Positions 54,434-62,764 of a stretch of 64,000 nt of DNA are shown here, one piece after another (position 1 is the stretch's first letter; each line of letters starts with the position of its first letter). The position numbers and the translations under genes are program-made. The notes under the pieces were generated by a model. That model worked only from the letters and a program-made list of their open reading frames with translations, was not told the origin of the DNA and searched no databases. The stretch covers positions 26,980 to 90,979 of the forward strand of contig NZ_BAOQ01000005.1 in the NCBI RefSeq assembly GCF_000344155.1, given 5' to 3'. The DNA is from Gordonia paraffinivorans NBRC 108238 (GTDB lineage Bacteria > Actinomycetota > Actinomycetes > Mycobacteriales > Mycobacteriaceae).

Positions 54434-55020
54434 CCGACGACACCCGCAAGGCAGGCGGGTCCGACCGGGAGTCGGGCGAGGTCCTGTTCTACGAGCCGGG
54501 CGGGAGTTGGTGGGTGATCCTCATCGGCCCGGTGCTCGTCGGCGCGGTGCTCGCACTCGAGATCTTCTCGCCCGGTCCGGTGCACTGGCCGGTCCTCATC
54601 GTGTTCCTGGTCCTGCTGGTCGGCTTCTCGCTGGTGCAGGTGTCGGCGGCCCGCAGGCACGTCAGCGTCGAACTGACCGAGACGACCCTGCGCCAGGGCG
54701 CGGTGACCATCGACCTGGCCGACATCGAGAAGATCTTCCCGCCGAACAACTCGCCGACCCCGGAGGACTGGGAGAGCGCCCCGGCACTCGGCGAGCTCCA
54801 CGGGGTGCCGCGCCGGCGCAAGGGCGTCGGCGTCCGGCTGAAGTCGGGGAAGCTGGCCCAGGCGTGGGCGCGCGACGTCGAGCGATTCCGCAGCGAACTC
54901 ACCCAGGCCCACACCGCCGTCCGGCTGGGGCTGGGGCCGTCGCGCCGAACCGAGCCCGGGAAGAACCCCGATTCCGGCAAGGGGTCCGAACCCGAGAAGG
55001 GTCAGGACACCGCCGAGTGA
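54430..55020 (+). CDS. DUF3093-type membrane protein
   Basis: A 196-residue protein. VLFYEPGGSWWVILIGPVLVGAVLALEIFSPGPVHWPVLIVFL gives two membrane helices after a short charged N-terminus. The globular part (VELTETTLRQGAVTIDLADIEKIFPPN ... RRRKGVGVRLKSGKLAQAWARDVERF) fits DUF3093, a small PH-like beta domain found in actinobacteria. Function unknown. The disordered tail ends ...GQDTAE, and the last 19 bp overlap the convergent catalase-fold gene. Confidence 0.78.
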   Translation: MTDDTRKAGGSDRESGEVLFYEPGGSWWVILIGPVLVGAVLALEIFSPGPVHWPVLIVFLVLLVGFSLVQVSAARRHVSVELTETTLRQGAVTIDLADIEKIFPPNNSPTPEDWESAPALGELHGVPRRRKGVGVRLKSGKLAQAWARDVERFRSELTQAHTAVRLGLGPSRRTEPGKNPDSGKGSEPEKGQDTAE

Positions 55021-55691
55021 CGCCCCTGCCGGCTGTCGCGGTAGGCGCGTCGGCGTAGGTCGCCCAGCCACGACGGCGCGAACTCGACGCCTTCGGGGCG
55101 GTTGAGGATGGGGTCGAAGTCCACATCGAGGCCGGTCAGCGCGTGGTCGAGTTCGATCCGGGCGATGGGCACGAAGCGACCGAACCCGGCCTCGAGGATG
55201 AGCACGATCTTCCGGTTCGTCCTCAGGCACGCGGCGAGGTCCTCGATCGACAGTCCCGTCGGCCCGGTGGGCTCGACGATGCGGGCGCGAATCCAGTAGA
55301 GCTCGCCGTCGTGACGGTAGGGCGTGAGGCTCGAGACCGCCGTCGGCGCCCAGTGCGTCGACGGCAGCGGGATCGGCAGGCGTCCCGACAGCGGCGCAGG
55401 TCCGGCGAGCAGGAGATCCCAGGTGCCGGCGGCGGTGGGCACGGGCGAGACGGGGTCGGTCGCACCGGGGAACCGGATGGCGACCCCCACGATGTCGGGC
55501 AGCCCGCCGGGCGTGCCGATCCCCTTGGACAGACGCACGGTTACCGGCCCGGAACGGAACGGCAGCGGGTGATCGCCGGCCACCGATGCGACACCGCCGC
55601 ACAGCAGTCCGTCGGGGTGGAACACCCGGGCGTGCCGCAGCGCCGCCAGCCACCGGAACGGCGTGGTCAGCAGGTCGGGTAGAGCGGTCAT
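55002..55691 (-). CDS. Minimal catalase-fold protein (putative heme protein)
   Basis: A 229-residue protein that I read as a shortened catalase-superfamily member. RVFHPDG (His25) corresponds to the distal-His region of catalases (VVHAKG); TVRLSKGIGTPGGLPDIVGVAIRF resembles the RFSTVAGERGSADTxRDVRGFAVKF block. The C-terminus FDPILNRPEG ... LRRRAYRDSRQGR reproduces the LNR strand and the proximal heme signature RxxxYxD (Tyr217). Catalases are 480 or more residues and known mini-catalases near 300, so this is very short. It probably binds heme; peroxidase activity is inference. Neighbour of a manganese catalase. Confidence 0.6.
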   Translation of the reverse strand: MTALPDLLTTPFRWLAALRHARVFHPDGLLCGGVASVAGDHPLPFRSGPVTVRLSKGIGTPGGLPDIVGVAIRFPGATDPVSPVPTAAGTWDLLLAGPAPLSGRLPIPLPSTHWAPTAVSSLTPYRHDGELYWIRARIVEPTGPTGLSIEDLAACLRTNRKIVLILEAGFGRFVPIARIELDHALTGLDVDFDPILNRPEGVEFAPSWLGDLRRRAYRDSRQGRHSAVS

Positions 55692-55811
55692 GTGACACCT
55701 CCGTGTCGGATGGTCCGTCGCGGGACGGTTATGGCCCGGTTCGGGTCGCCCGTGAACGCGCGACGCCGCGACCCCGGGTCCGGGGCCGCGGACGCCGCGC
55801 GTCGGGCGGAT

Positions 55812-56726
55812 CTAGCCGGTCGGATCGGGATCGACGGCGTCCTTGATCTTGCCGATGACGCCCTTCTCCGTGCCGAACTTCGGCTTCTGGGGCGTCCCCA
55901 TGGCGCCGTCGTACGTCGCATAGAGCTTCGGATCCGGCGGCGGACCCGATTGGCGCTCACCCAGCGGCTGCGGGTCGGCCAGGAACGTGAACTCGTGCCG
56001 GCCGTCGGGCGTCGGGCCGCTCGCCCAGCCGCCCTTGTCGGAGTCCTCGCCGTCGGACAGATGCCAGATCGTGCTCGCGTGCTCGCTGTACTCCTCGTCG
56101 AACAGGTCGTCGGGGGCGATGGTGCCCTCGAGCCCGTCCTCCTTGAGCTCCTCGATGGCCTTGAGCCAGAGGTTCTGGTGGAGGGTGTCGCGCGCCAGGT
56201 TGAACCGCAGCATGTCCTTGACGCCCGGGTCGTCGGTCATGTGCCACAGGCGGGCGGTCTGCACGCGACCCTGGGCCTCCGCGGTGACGTTGGCGTGGAA
56301 GTCGGCGAGCAGGTTGCCGCTGTGGACGATGTAGCCGGCGTTCCACGGCACGCCGTTGGAGTCGGCCAGGCGCGGCCCGCCGCCGGAGAAGACGGCCTGG
56401 GTGGGATCGGAGCCGCCGAGGACCGCGGCCACCACCGGGTCGCCGAGGGCGTTGGCGGTGGAGTCGGTGACCGGCGCGCCCTCGAGGAGCCGGGCCACCA
56501 TCGTGGCGATCATCTCGACGTGACCGATCTCCTCGGTCGCGATGTCCATGATGAGGTCCTTGTACTTGCCCTTCATGCGACAGTTCCAGCCCTGCATGAG
56601 GTACTGCATCGTGACCGTCATCTCGCCGAACGCGCCGCCCAGCAGCTCCTGGAGCTTGCGCGCATAGACGGGGTCGGGCTTTTCGGGCTTGACGTCGAAT
56701 TGCATGTAGTCGGTATGGCGGAACAT
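55812..56726 (-). CDS. Manganese (non-heme) catalase
   Basis: A 304-residue ferritin-like di-manganese catalase breaking hydrogen peroxide into water and oxygen. FGEMTVTMQYLMQGWNCRMKGKYKDLIMDIATEEIGHVEMIATMV holds the first Glu and the ExxH metal ligands. ADFHANVTAEAQGRVQTARLWHMTDDPGVKDMLRFNLARDTLHQNLW holds the second Glu and His set. The C-terminal extension is disordered and acidic. Cytoplasmic, probably stress-induced. ATG 56726 follows AGGGGAA. About 120 bp separate it from the catalase-fold gene downstream. Confidence 0.93.
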   Translation of the reverse strand: MFRHTDYMQFDVKPEKPDPVYARKLQELLGGAFGEMTVTMQYLMQGWNCRMKGKYKDLIMDIATEEIGHVEMIATMVARLLEGAPVTDSTANALGDPVVAAVLGGSDPTQAVFSGGGPRLADSNGVPWNAGYIVHSGNLLADFHANVTAEAQGRVQTARLWHMTDDPGVKDMLRFNLARDTLHQNLWLKAIEELKEDGLEGTIAPDDLFDEEYSEHASTIWHLSDGEDSDKGGWASGPTPDGRHEFTFLADPQPLGERQSGPPPDPKLYATYDGAMGTPQKPKFGTEKGVIGKIKDAVDPDPTG

Positions 56727-56903
56727 GGATTCCCCTGACTGTCGTGTTGATTCGCCCGTCGCAGGCCATGGGGAGGACGGGTGCCGAGATCGTCGATGCG
56801 TCGCTGCGGCTACTACACGGCGGCGTCCTGGGCAGTGTTGCCCTCGATGTCGCGAGTCGAAACACCGAGGTCGCGAACAGCGTGGTGAGACGGGCACCGA
56901 CGA

Positions 56904-56940
56904 CGACAGGCGCCCGACCACGTGGGCCGGGCGCCTGTCG
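56904..56940. terminator. Hairpin between acyl-CoA oxidase and manganese catalase genes
   Basis: Perfect 13-base arms CGACAGGCGCCCG and CGGGCGCCTGTCG with an 11-base loop, about 30 bp past the end of the acyl-CoA oxidase gene on the minus strand. No T run. It should insulate the manganese catalase from the upstream gene. Confidence 0.6.
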
Positions 56941-56969
56941 CTGGTGTGTCGTGCTCGGGTCGTCGCCGC

Positions 56970-59057
56970 TCAGCCGTTGACGAGCATCGGCGCGCGCAGC
57001 AGCTCCTCTGGGACGCCGAAGGCGTCGACGAGAGTGCGGGCGTGCGGACGCAGTTCCTGGCAGAGCTCGTTGACGCCCCGCCGAACCGCCTTGGCGCGCT
57101 CGACCGAGATGTGGCGGTGCATCATGAACCAGGACAGGTCGGCCTCGAGGGCGGAGTACACGAACAGGTCGCACACCTTGCCCAGAAGTTCTGCGGCAGA
57201 GCGGGAATCGCAGTTCTCGATCGCCTCGATGAAGGCCTCGAGGACCACGCGCTCGATGTGCGCGTGCCCGACCTTGAGCAGGTGGTCCTGCGCGTTGTTG
57301 AACACGTCGAAGGCGTCGTTGTCGTCGTCGAGTGCGCGGCGCAGGCGTTGCGCGCAGGTCCGCACCAGGTGGTCCTCGCGGTTGCGGAAGAGCCGGATCT
57401 GGGTGCCGCGGTTGGTCAGCGCGGACTTCTCGGTGTCCTCGTCGGAGCTGTCGAGCAGGGTCTGGACCACCTGTCGGACGGCGGTCTTCTCCGCCACCAT
57501 GTCGCGCGCCATCCCGGCGATGAACTTGACCCATCCGCCCGCCGAGAGACCCTGCACGTCTTCGGAATACGCCGACAGCAGCTCCTTGGCGATGAGCTGG
57601 GTCATGACCGTGTTGTCGCCCTCGAACGTGGTGAACACGTCGATGTCGCCGCGGATGATGGAGAGCTGGTTCTCGTCGAGATAGCCGGCGCCGCCACAGG
57701 CCTCGCGACTGACGTTGATCGCGTGCGAGGCGTGCCAGGTGGCGTACGCCTTGAGCCCGGCCGCCTGGCCTTCGAGCTGGCGCTGCCGTCCGGCGTCGGA
57801 GTCGTCGGCCGCCCCGGACTGGACCTCGTGCAGTTCTGCGGTGATCTCGTTCTGGGCGAACGCGATGGCATACGACTTGGCGATCAGCGGGAGGAGCTTG
57901 CGCTGATGGCCCAGGTAGTCCATGACGGTGATCTCGTCGGTGCCCTCCGGCGCCTCGAACTGCTTGCGGATCAGGCCGTAGCGGGTGGCCAGGGTCAGCG
58001 CCTTGCGGCCGGCGGCGCCGGCGGTCGCGGCGACGCTGACGCGTCCGCGGATGAGGGTGCCGAGCATGGTGAAGAACCGGCGGTTCTCGTTCTCGATGGG
58101 CGAGCTGTACGTGCCGTCCTCGGCGACGTCGGCGTAGCGGTTCAGCAGGTTCTCGGCCGGGACGCGCACCTGATCGAACATGATGCGGCCGTTGTCGACG
58201 CCGGCGAGGCCGCCCTTGTATCCGCAGTCGCTGGTGGTGATGCCGGGCAGGTCGGTGCCGTCCTCGTCGCGGATCGGCACCACGAAGCAGTGCACGCCGC
58301 GGCCCGTCGGCTCCTCGTCGGGGCCGCCGGTGATCAGCTGGGCGAACACCGCGGCGTACCGGGCATGCTTCGCCGCGCCGCCGATGTAGTCCTTGCGCGA
58401 CGACGGGGTCGGGGAGTGGATCACGAACTCGCGGGTGTCGCGGTCGTAGGTGGCGGTGGTCTCGAGGGCCTGCACGTTCGAGCCGTGTCCGGTCTCGGTC
58501 ATCGCGAAGCAGCCGAGGATGTCGAGGTCGATGATGCCCGGCACGTACTTCTGGTGATGGCGCTCGGTGCCCAGGTTCTCCACGGCCCCGCCGAACAGGC
58601 CCCACTGGACGCCGGCCTTCACCATGAGCGACAGGTCGGCGTAGCCGAGCATCTCGATCGCGGTGATCGAGGCGCCGATGTCGCCGGTGCCGCCGTGGTC
58701 GGCGGCGAATCCGGCCGCCGCGAATCCCTGCGAGGCCAGCTCCCGCATGATCCCGAGAATCCGCTCGCGGGCCTCGTCCAGCGTCAGGGAGGGGTCGGGC
58801 AGCAGGTCGGCCCGGTTGGAGTTCTCCCGGACGGTGTCGCGGACGCTGCGCCAGCGGCCGTCGAGGACGAAGCGGAGGTTGTCGACCAGGAGCGCGCGCT
58901 CGTCGGCGGACAGGTCGTCGTCGGCGGAGACGTCGGCCGGGGCGACCGGATCGTCGGACGTGGGTTTCGTCGCTATCGGGGTGTGACCCGGGCCGGTGGT
59001 GTCCGGGGTGGTCTCGTCCGGCGATGACGGTGAGGGGCTCTCGGTGGGAGTCGACAT
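56970..59057 (-). CDS. Acyl-CoA oxidase/dehydrogenase family protein (FadE/ACOX-like)
   Basis: A 695-residue flavoprotein longer than ordinary acyl-CoA dehydrogenases (about 385) and close to ACOX length. After a disordered Pro/Thr head come the N-terminal helices (RILGIMRELASQGFAAAGFAADHGGTGDIG), the substrate/FAD segment ILGCFAMTETGHGSNVQALETTATYD and the middle beta domain. The C-terminal helices include ACGGAGYLDENQLSIIRGDIDVFTTFEGDNTVM, in which the Glu of FEGDN aligns with the catalytic base. It oxidises acyl-CoA to enoyl-CoA; transfer of electrons to oxygen or to ETF cannot be told. ATG 59057. Confidence 0.85.
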   Translation of the reverse strand: MSTPTESPSPSSPDETTPDTTGPGHTPIATKPTSDDPVAPADVSADDDLSADERALLVDNLRFVLDGRWRSVRDTVRENSNRADLLPDPSLTLDEARERILGIMRELASQGFAAAGFAADHGGTGDIGASITAIEMLGYADLSLMVKAGVQWGLFGGAVENLGTERHHQKYVPGIIDLDILGCFAMTETGHGSNVQALETTATYDRDTREFVIHSPTPSSRKDYIGGAAKHARYAAVFAQLITGGPDEEPTGRGVHCFVVPIRDEDGTDLPGITTSDCGYKGGLAGVDNGRIMFDQVRVPAENLLNRYADVAEDGTYSSPIENENRRFFTMLGTLIRGRVSVAATAGAAGRKALTLATRYGLIRKQFEAPEGTDEITVMDYLGHQRKLLPLIAKSYAIAFAQNEITAELHEVQSGAADDSDAGRQRQLEGQAAGLKAYATWHASHAINVSREACGGAGYLDENQLSIIRGDIDVFTTFEGDNTVMTQLIAKELLSAYSEDVQGLSAGGWVKFIAGMARDMVAEKTAVRQVVQTLLDSSDEDTEKSALTNRGTQIRLFRNREDHLVRTCAQRLRRALDDDNDAFDVFNNAQDHLLKVGHAHIERVVLEAFIEAIENCDSRSAAELLGKVCDLFVYSALEADLSWFMMHRHISVERAKAVRRGVNELCQELRPHARTLVDAFGVPEELLRAPMLVNG

Positions 59058-59267
59058 GAATCCACCGTACGTAAGTCCGTGACGTGCGCCCCAGCTTTTG
59101 TGGGGCTTGCCCAATGCACCGATCCGGTCACGACTTCGGCGACGAACCCCCTCTTCGGGGGGTGACGGGGTTGTGATGTGATCGCCTACCCTGACCCGCC
59201 GTCTACGTATGGCCCGTCACACCGCCCCCTGTCGAGTGGCGTGATCGAGAGATTCTCTGGAGGAAAG

Positions 59268-60947
59268 ATGTCGGTGTCCACCCCGGATGCACCTGCGACG
59301 GGCCTGGGTTCGTCGACCACCGAGTGGGGCGGGGCCAACCGCTCCGAACTGAGCCCGCTCCGGTTCCTGGAACGCTCCGCCGCGGTCTTCCCCGACCGCG
59401 AGGCCATCGTCTACGGCCGCCGCAGCCACAGCTACGCCGAGTTCGCCGACCACGTGCAGCGCCTGGCCCGGGTGCTGCGGTCGAAGATCGCGCCGGGCGA
59501 TCGCGTCGCCTACCTGGCCCCGAACATCCCCGAGATGCTGATCGCGCACTTCGCCGTCCCGCTCGCCGGGGGCGTCCTCGTCGCCCTGAACTCGCGACTG
59601 GCCGGGCCCGAGCTGGTCTACATCCTCGAGCACTCCGGCGCCAGGGCCCTCTACTTCGACGCCGAGTTCCGCGGCACCGTCGCCGACATCATCGCCGACG
59701 TCCCGCAGGTGGAGACCGTCGTCGAGATCACCGACCCCGAGTTCGGCGTCACCGGCGGACCCGTCGGGGAGTCCGGCGTCCCCGGCCTCGTCTCCTACGA
59801 GGACCACCTCGCCGCCGCCGGCGACCTCGACCCGTCGCCGATCCCGTGGACCGTCGACGACGAGAACACGATCATCGCGATCAACTACACCTCCGGCACC
59901 ACCGGCAAGCCCAAGGGCGTCATGTACACCCATCGCGGCGCGTACCTGAACTCCTTCGGCGAGACCTTCCACAACCAGTTCACCGGCCAGACCAAGTACC
60001 TGTGGACGCTGCCGATGTTCCACTGCAACGGCTGGTGCACCCCGTGGGCGGTCACCCACGCCGGCGGCACCCACATCTGCCTGCGCGCGGTGCGGGCAGA
60101 GGCCATCTGGGACGCCATCGACAACCTCGGCGTCACCCACATGTGCGGCGCGCCGACCGTGTGCACCACCATCGTCGGCTCGCCGCGGGCGCACCGGCTC
60201 GACCGGCCGCTGCGCATCACGACCGCGGGCGCCCCGCCGTCGCCGACGGTCATCGGGTCGCTCGAGGCGATCGGCGTGACCGTCGTCCACGTGTACGGGC
60301 TCACCGAGGTCTACGGGCCATACACCATCTGCGAGTACCAGGACTCCTGGAGCGACCTCGCGCCCGACGAGCGCGCGGCGAAGCTGTCGCGTCAGGGCGT
60401 CGGCATGGTGCAGGCGGAGAACGCCCGCGTCGTCGTCCCGGACTCGCTGCCGCTGGTCGACGTCCCCGCCGACGGCGAGACGATGGGCGAGATCGTGCTG
60501 CGCGGCAACAACGTGATGGCCGGTTACTTCCGCGACGAGGAAGAGACGCGAAAGGCGTTCGCGGGCGGGTGGTTCCACACCGGCGACCTCGGCGTGATGC
60601 ATCCCGACGGCTACATCCAACTGCGCGACCGCGCCAAGGACATCATCATCTCCGGCGGCGAGAACATCTCCACCATCGAGGTCGAGCAGGCGCTGGTGAG
60701 CCACGACGCGGTGCTCGACGTCGCGGTCATCGGCGTCGCCGACGAGAAGTGGGGTGAGCGCCCGCGTGCCTACGTGCTGCTCAACCCGGGCGCGACGCTG
60801 ACCGCCGAGGAGCTCATCGAGCACGGTCGTCGTCTGCTGGCCGGGTACAAGGTGCCGCGCGACATCGTCTTCGCCGGCGACCTGCCGCGCACTCCCACCG
60901 GCAAGGTCCTCAAGGGTGAGTTGCGTGAGCGTGCCCGCGCGGAGTGA
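59268..60947 (+). CDS. Acyl-CoA synthetase (AMP-forming, AlkK/medium-chain type)
   Basis: A 559-residue adenylate-forming ligase. P-loop INYTSGTTGKPKGVMYTHRG, then LWTLPMFHCNGWCTPW (typical of the AlkK/medium-chain subgroup), HVYGLTEVYGPYTICEYQ, WFHTGDLGVMHPDGYIQLRDRAKDIIISGGENIS and the C-terminal lysine in PTGKVLKGELRERA. It activates fatty or related acids to CoA esters. GGAGGAAAG immediately before ATG 59268 is one of the strongest ribosome-binding sites in the window. It is divergent from the acyl-CoA oxidase, suggesting a shared lipid-degradation role. Confidence 0.88.
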   Translation: MSVSTPDAPATGLGSSTTEWGGANRSELSPLRFLERSAAVFPDREAIVYGRRSHSYAEFADHVQRLARVLRSKIAPGDRVAYLAPNIPEMLIAHFAVPLAGGVLVALNSRLAGPELVYILEHSGARALYFDAEFRGTVADIIADVPQVETVVEITDPEFGVTGGPVGESGVPGLVSYEDHLAAAGDLDPSPIPWTVDDENTIIAINYTSGTTGKPKGVMYTHRGAYLNSFGETFHNQFTGQTKYLWTLPMFHCNGWCTPWAVTHAGGTHICLRAVRAEAIWDAIDNLGVTHMCGAPTVCTTIVGSPRAHRLDRPLRITTAGAPPSPTVIGSLEAIGVTVVHVYGLTEVYGPYTICEYQDSWSDLAPDERAAKLSRQGVGMVQAENARVVVPDSLPLVDVPADGETMGEIVLRGNNVMAGYFRDEEETRKAFAGGWFHTGDLGVMHPDGYIQLRDRAKDIIISGGENISTIEVEQALVSHDAVLDVAVIGVADEKWGERPRAYVLLNPGATLTAEELIEHGRRLLAGYKVPRDIVFAGDLPRTPTGKVLKGELRERARAE

Positions 60948-61241
60948 CGCCGCGAGACCTCTGAGCCTCCACGGCGGGGCGGGGCGCGACGTCGAGAACG
61001 TCGTGCGCCGCGTCCGGATGGGCGAGCGCCGAGGACTCCCGGCGACCGCGGACGCGCGTGCGCCCCGGCGCTCCACAGGGATGTTCGGCCGCGGTTGTGG
61101 TTGTCCGGGTCCCGAGTCCCGCACGGACTGAGAGCGTCCCCCGAAAGCGGCCTCCTGCGGATCGTCGACGACGAGGTGTCATCCACGTGTCCGCCGAGGG
61201 TGCTTCTCGGGGGTAGCCTTCCGTCGTCGGTACGGGTCCGG

Positions 61242-61838
61242 TCACACCCAGTGCCGGAACCCCGGATTGTCGAAGCGCTCGCCCAACGACGCGGCGATGT
61301 TCGTCGGCACGAGCTCCCTCGGGATGACGATGCGCTCGCCGTACGCGCCGTGGGCCCTGATGCGGATCACATTGCGGCCCACGATGATCCGGCCGATCTG
61401 CGACAGCCGGACGACCTGGGTGTGCGTGCCCGACGTGAACGCGATGTGGTCGGGTCCGAACTCGGCGGAGAGCGGGATCCCGGCGCCGTAGTACCGGCGG
61501 ATCATGTACGGCGTCCACGCCGTCATCATCAGGATCGAGATGACGGTGATGAGGGCGAAGGCGGCGGTGAGGACCAGCGTCACCTTCCGCTCGTCGGTCA
61601 TGCCGAACCACATCGCGCCCAAGCCGATCGCCTGAGACAGCCAGATCGGGATGACGGTCGCGAGCAGCGACCCGCGTCCGTTCTCGCGCTGTATCCGTTT
61701 CGCCATGCCCTCGTCGGCGATCACGTGGGTCCGGACGACCGGGCCGTAGGTCTGAGGTGGTGGCGGTGCCGGCCACGGATTCGGCCGATGCGGCGGGTGT
61801 CCGAAGCGCGCGGGATCGCCGGGTGGCCACTGATTCAT
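61242..61838 (-). CDS. Membrane protein with Pro-rich head and C-terminal PH-like domain
   Basis: A 198-residue protein. The first 35 residues are Pro-rich (NPWPAPPPPQTYG); two hydrophobic helices follow (LATVIPIWLSQAIGLGAMWFG; TLVLTAAFALITVISILMM). The remainder is beta-rich: DHIAFTSGTHTQVVRLSQIGRIIVGRNVIRIRAHGAYGERIVIPREL, similar in layout to YcxB/PH-like domains. Function unknown. Start at ATG 61838, divergent from the TetR gene across 82 bp. The 294-bp gap to the ligase (60948-61241) shows no gene. Confidence 0.7.
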   Translation of the reverse strand: MNQWPPGDPARFGHPPHRPNPWPAPPPPQTYGPVVRTHVIADEGMAKRIQRENGRGSLLATVIPIWLSQAIGLGAMWFGMTDERKVTLVLTAAFALITVISILMMTAWTPYMIRRYYGAGIPLSAEFGPDHIAFTSGTHTQVVRLSQIGRIIVGRNVIRIRAHGAYGERIVIPRELVPTNIAASLGERFDNPGFRHWV

Positions 61839-61920
61839 CGCCGTGAAACGGTACGCGGTGGGTCGAATCGAGCGCGAGGTCCACGCGAATGACCCGCGAA
61901 CCTGTGGTGATACTTGACGC

Positions 61921-62604
61921 ATGTCAGTTGCCGATGTCGATGGTGCGGGCTTTCGCATGCACGTCGTCGCCGAGTCGATCCGGCTGTTCAGCGAGCACGG
62001 GTACGAGTCGACGACGGTCGAGCAGATCGCGTCGGCGGCCGGGATGTCGCGCCGGACGTTCTTCCGGCAGTTCGGGTCCAAGGAAGACGTCATCTTCGCC
62101 GACCACGAGACGCTGCTCGCGCAGGTCGGCGAGGCCCTGGCGTCGTACGACGGCGACCCGTGGTCGGCGGTGTGCGCGGCGGCGGAGGTGGTGTTCAGTC
62201 ACTTCGAGCGGGACCGCGACCTGGCGGTGCGTCGTGCGCAGGTGGTCCAGGAGGTTCCGGCGCTGCGCGACCGCGAGCTGGTGACGACCTACCGCTACCA
62301 GGGCGCCTTCGAGGAGTTCCTCCGTCGGGAGCTGCCCGGCGAGCCGCCGGTGCACATCGTCGCCTACGTCGCGGCGATCACCGGCACCCACAACTACCTG
62401 CTCCGACAGATGATCCGCGGAGACGCCGAGGCGAGCGTCGACCGGCTCCGGCGGGAGCTGGCGCGAGTCCGGACGGCACTCGGTGCCGTACGCGAGCCGA
62501 GCGCCGACGCGGCCGAACAGCAGGTGACGGTGGTGACGTATCCGGCCGGGACGTCGGCCGAGGAGGTCGCGCGCCGGGTGGCCGAGCAGCTCCGGAATTC
62601 TTGA
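61921..62604 (+). CDS. TetR-family transcriptional regulator
   Basis: A 227-residue repressor-type protein. The N-terminal HTH is RLFSEHGYESTTVEQIASAAGMSRRTFFRQFGSKEDVIFADHE, fully typical. The ligand-binding part is helical and the C-terminal 30 residues (VTVVTYPAGTSAEEVARRVAEQL) are an extra strand-helix unit. The ligand is unknown. It lies 160 bp upstream of the FadE25-type gene, whose promoter carries a palindrome, so that gene is the most obvious candidate target. Confidence 0.87.
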   Translation: MSVADVDGAGFRMHVVAESIRLFSEHGYESTTVEQIASAAGMSRRTFFRQFGSKEDVIFADHETLLAQVGEALASYDGDPWSAVCAAAEVVFSHFERDRDLAVRRAQVVQEVPALRDRELVTTYRYQGAFEEFLRRELPGEPPVHIVAYVAAITGTHNYLLRQMIRGDAEASVDRLRRELARVRTALGAVREPSADAAEQQVTVVTYPAGTSAEEVARRVAEQLRNS

Positions 62605-62691
62605 CGGGTTTTCGCAGGTCCCGGACACGGTGGGGGCAGGCGAGGACAATCGGGGGCGTGGGTGGCCGCTCCCTGGTGGTGTGGCACATTG

Positions 62692-62712
62692 ACATGGCAC
62701 TCAGTGCCGTGT
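62692..62712. promoter_or_regulatory. Palindromic operator in the fadE25-type promoter
   Basis: GGCACT-C-AGTGCC is a perfect 13-bp core (62696-62708); with flanks the arms are ACATGGCACT and AGTGCCGTGT, matching at 9 of 10 positions. It overlaps a consensus -35 TTGACA (62689-62694), although a good -10 is not seen. The placement fits repression of the downstream dehydrogenase, perhaps by the TetR protein encoded just upstream. Confidence 0.5.
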
Positions 62713-62764
62713 TGCACTGATGATCGACCACAGAAACTGGCACCCCGTGCCGTGAGGAGTTGAC

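Noticed and set aside
55957..58605. Minus-strand open frame of 882 codons over the manganese catalase and acyl-CoA oxidase
   Set aside because: It is a frame-shifted copy of the two real genes on the same strand, with Arg/Pro-rich composition and no recognisable domain.
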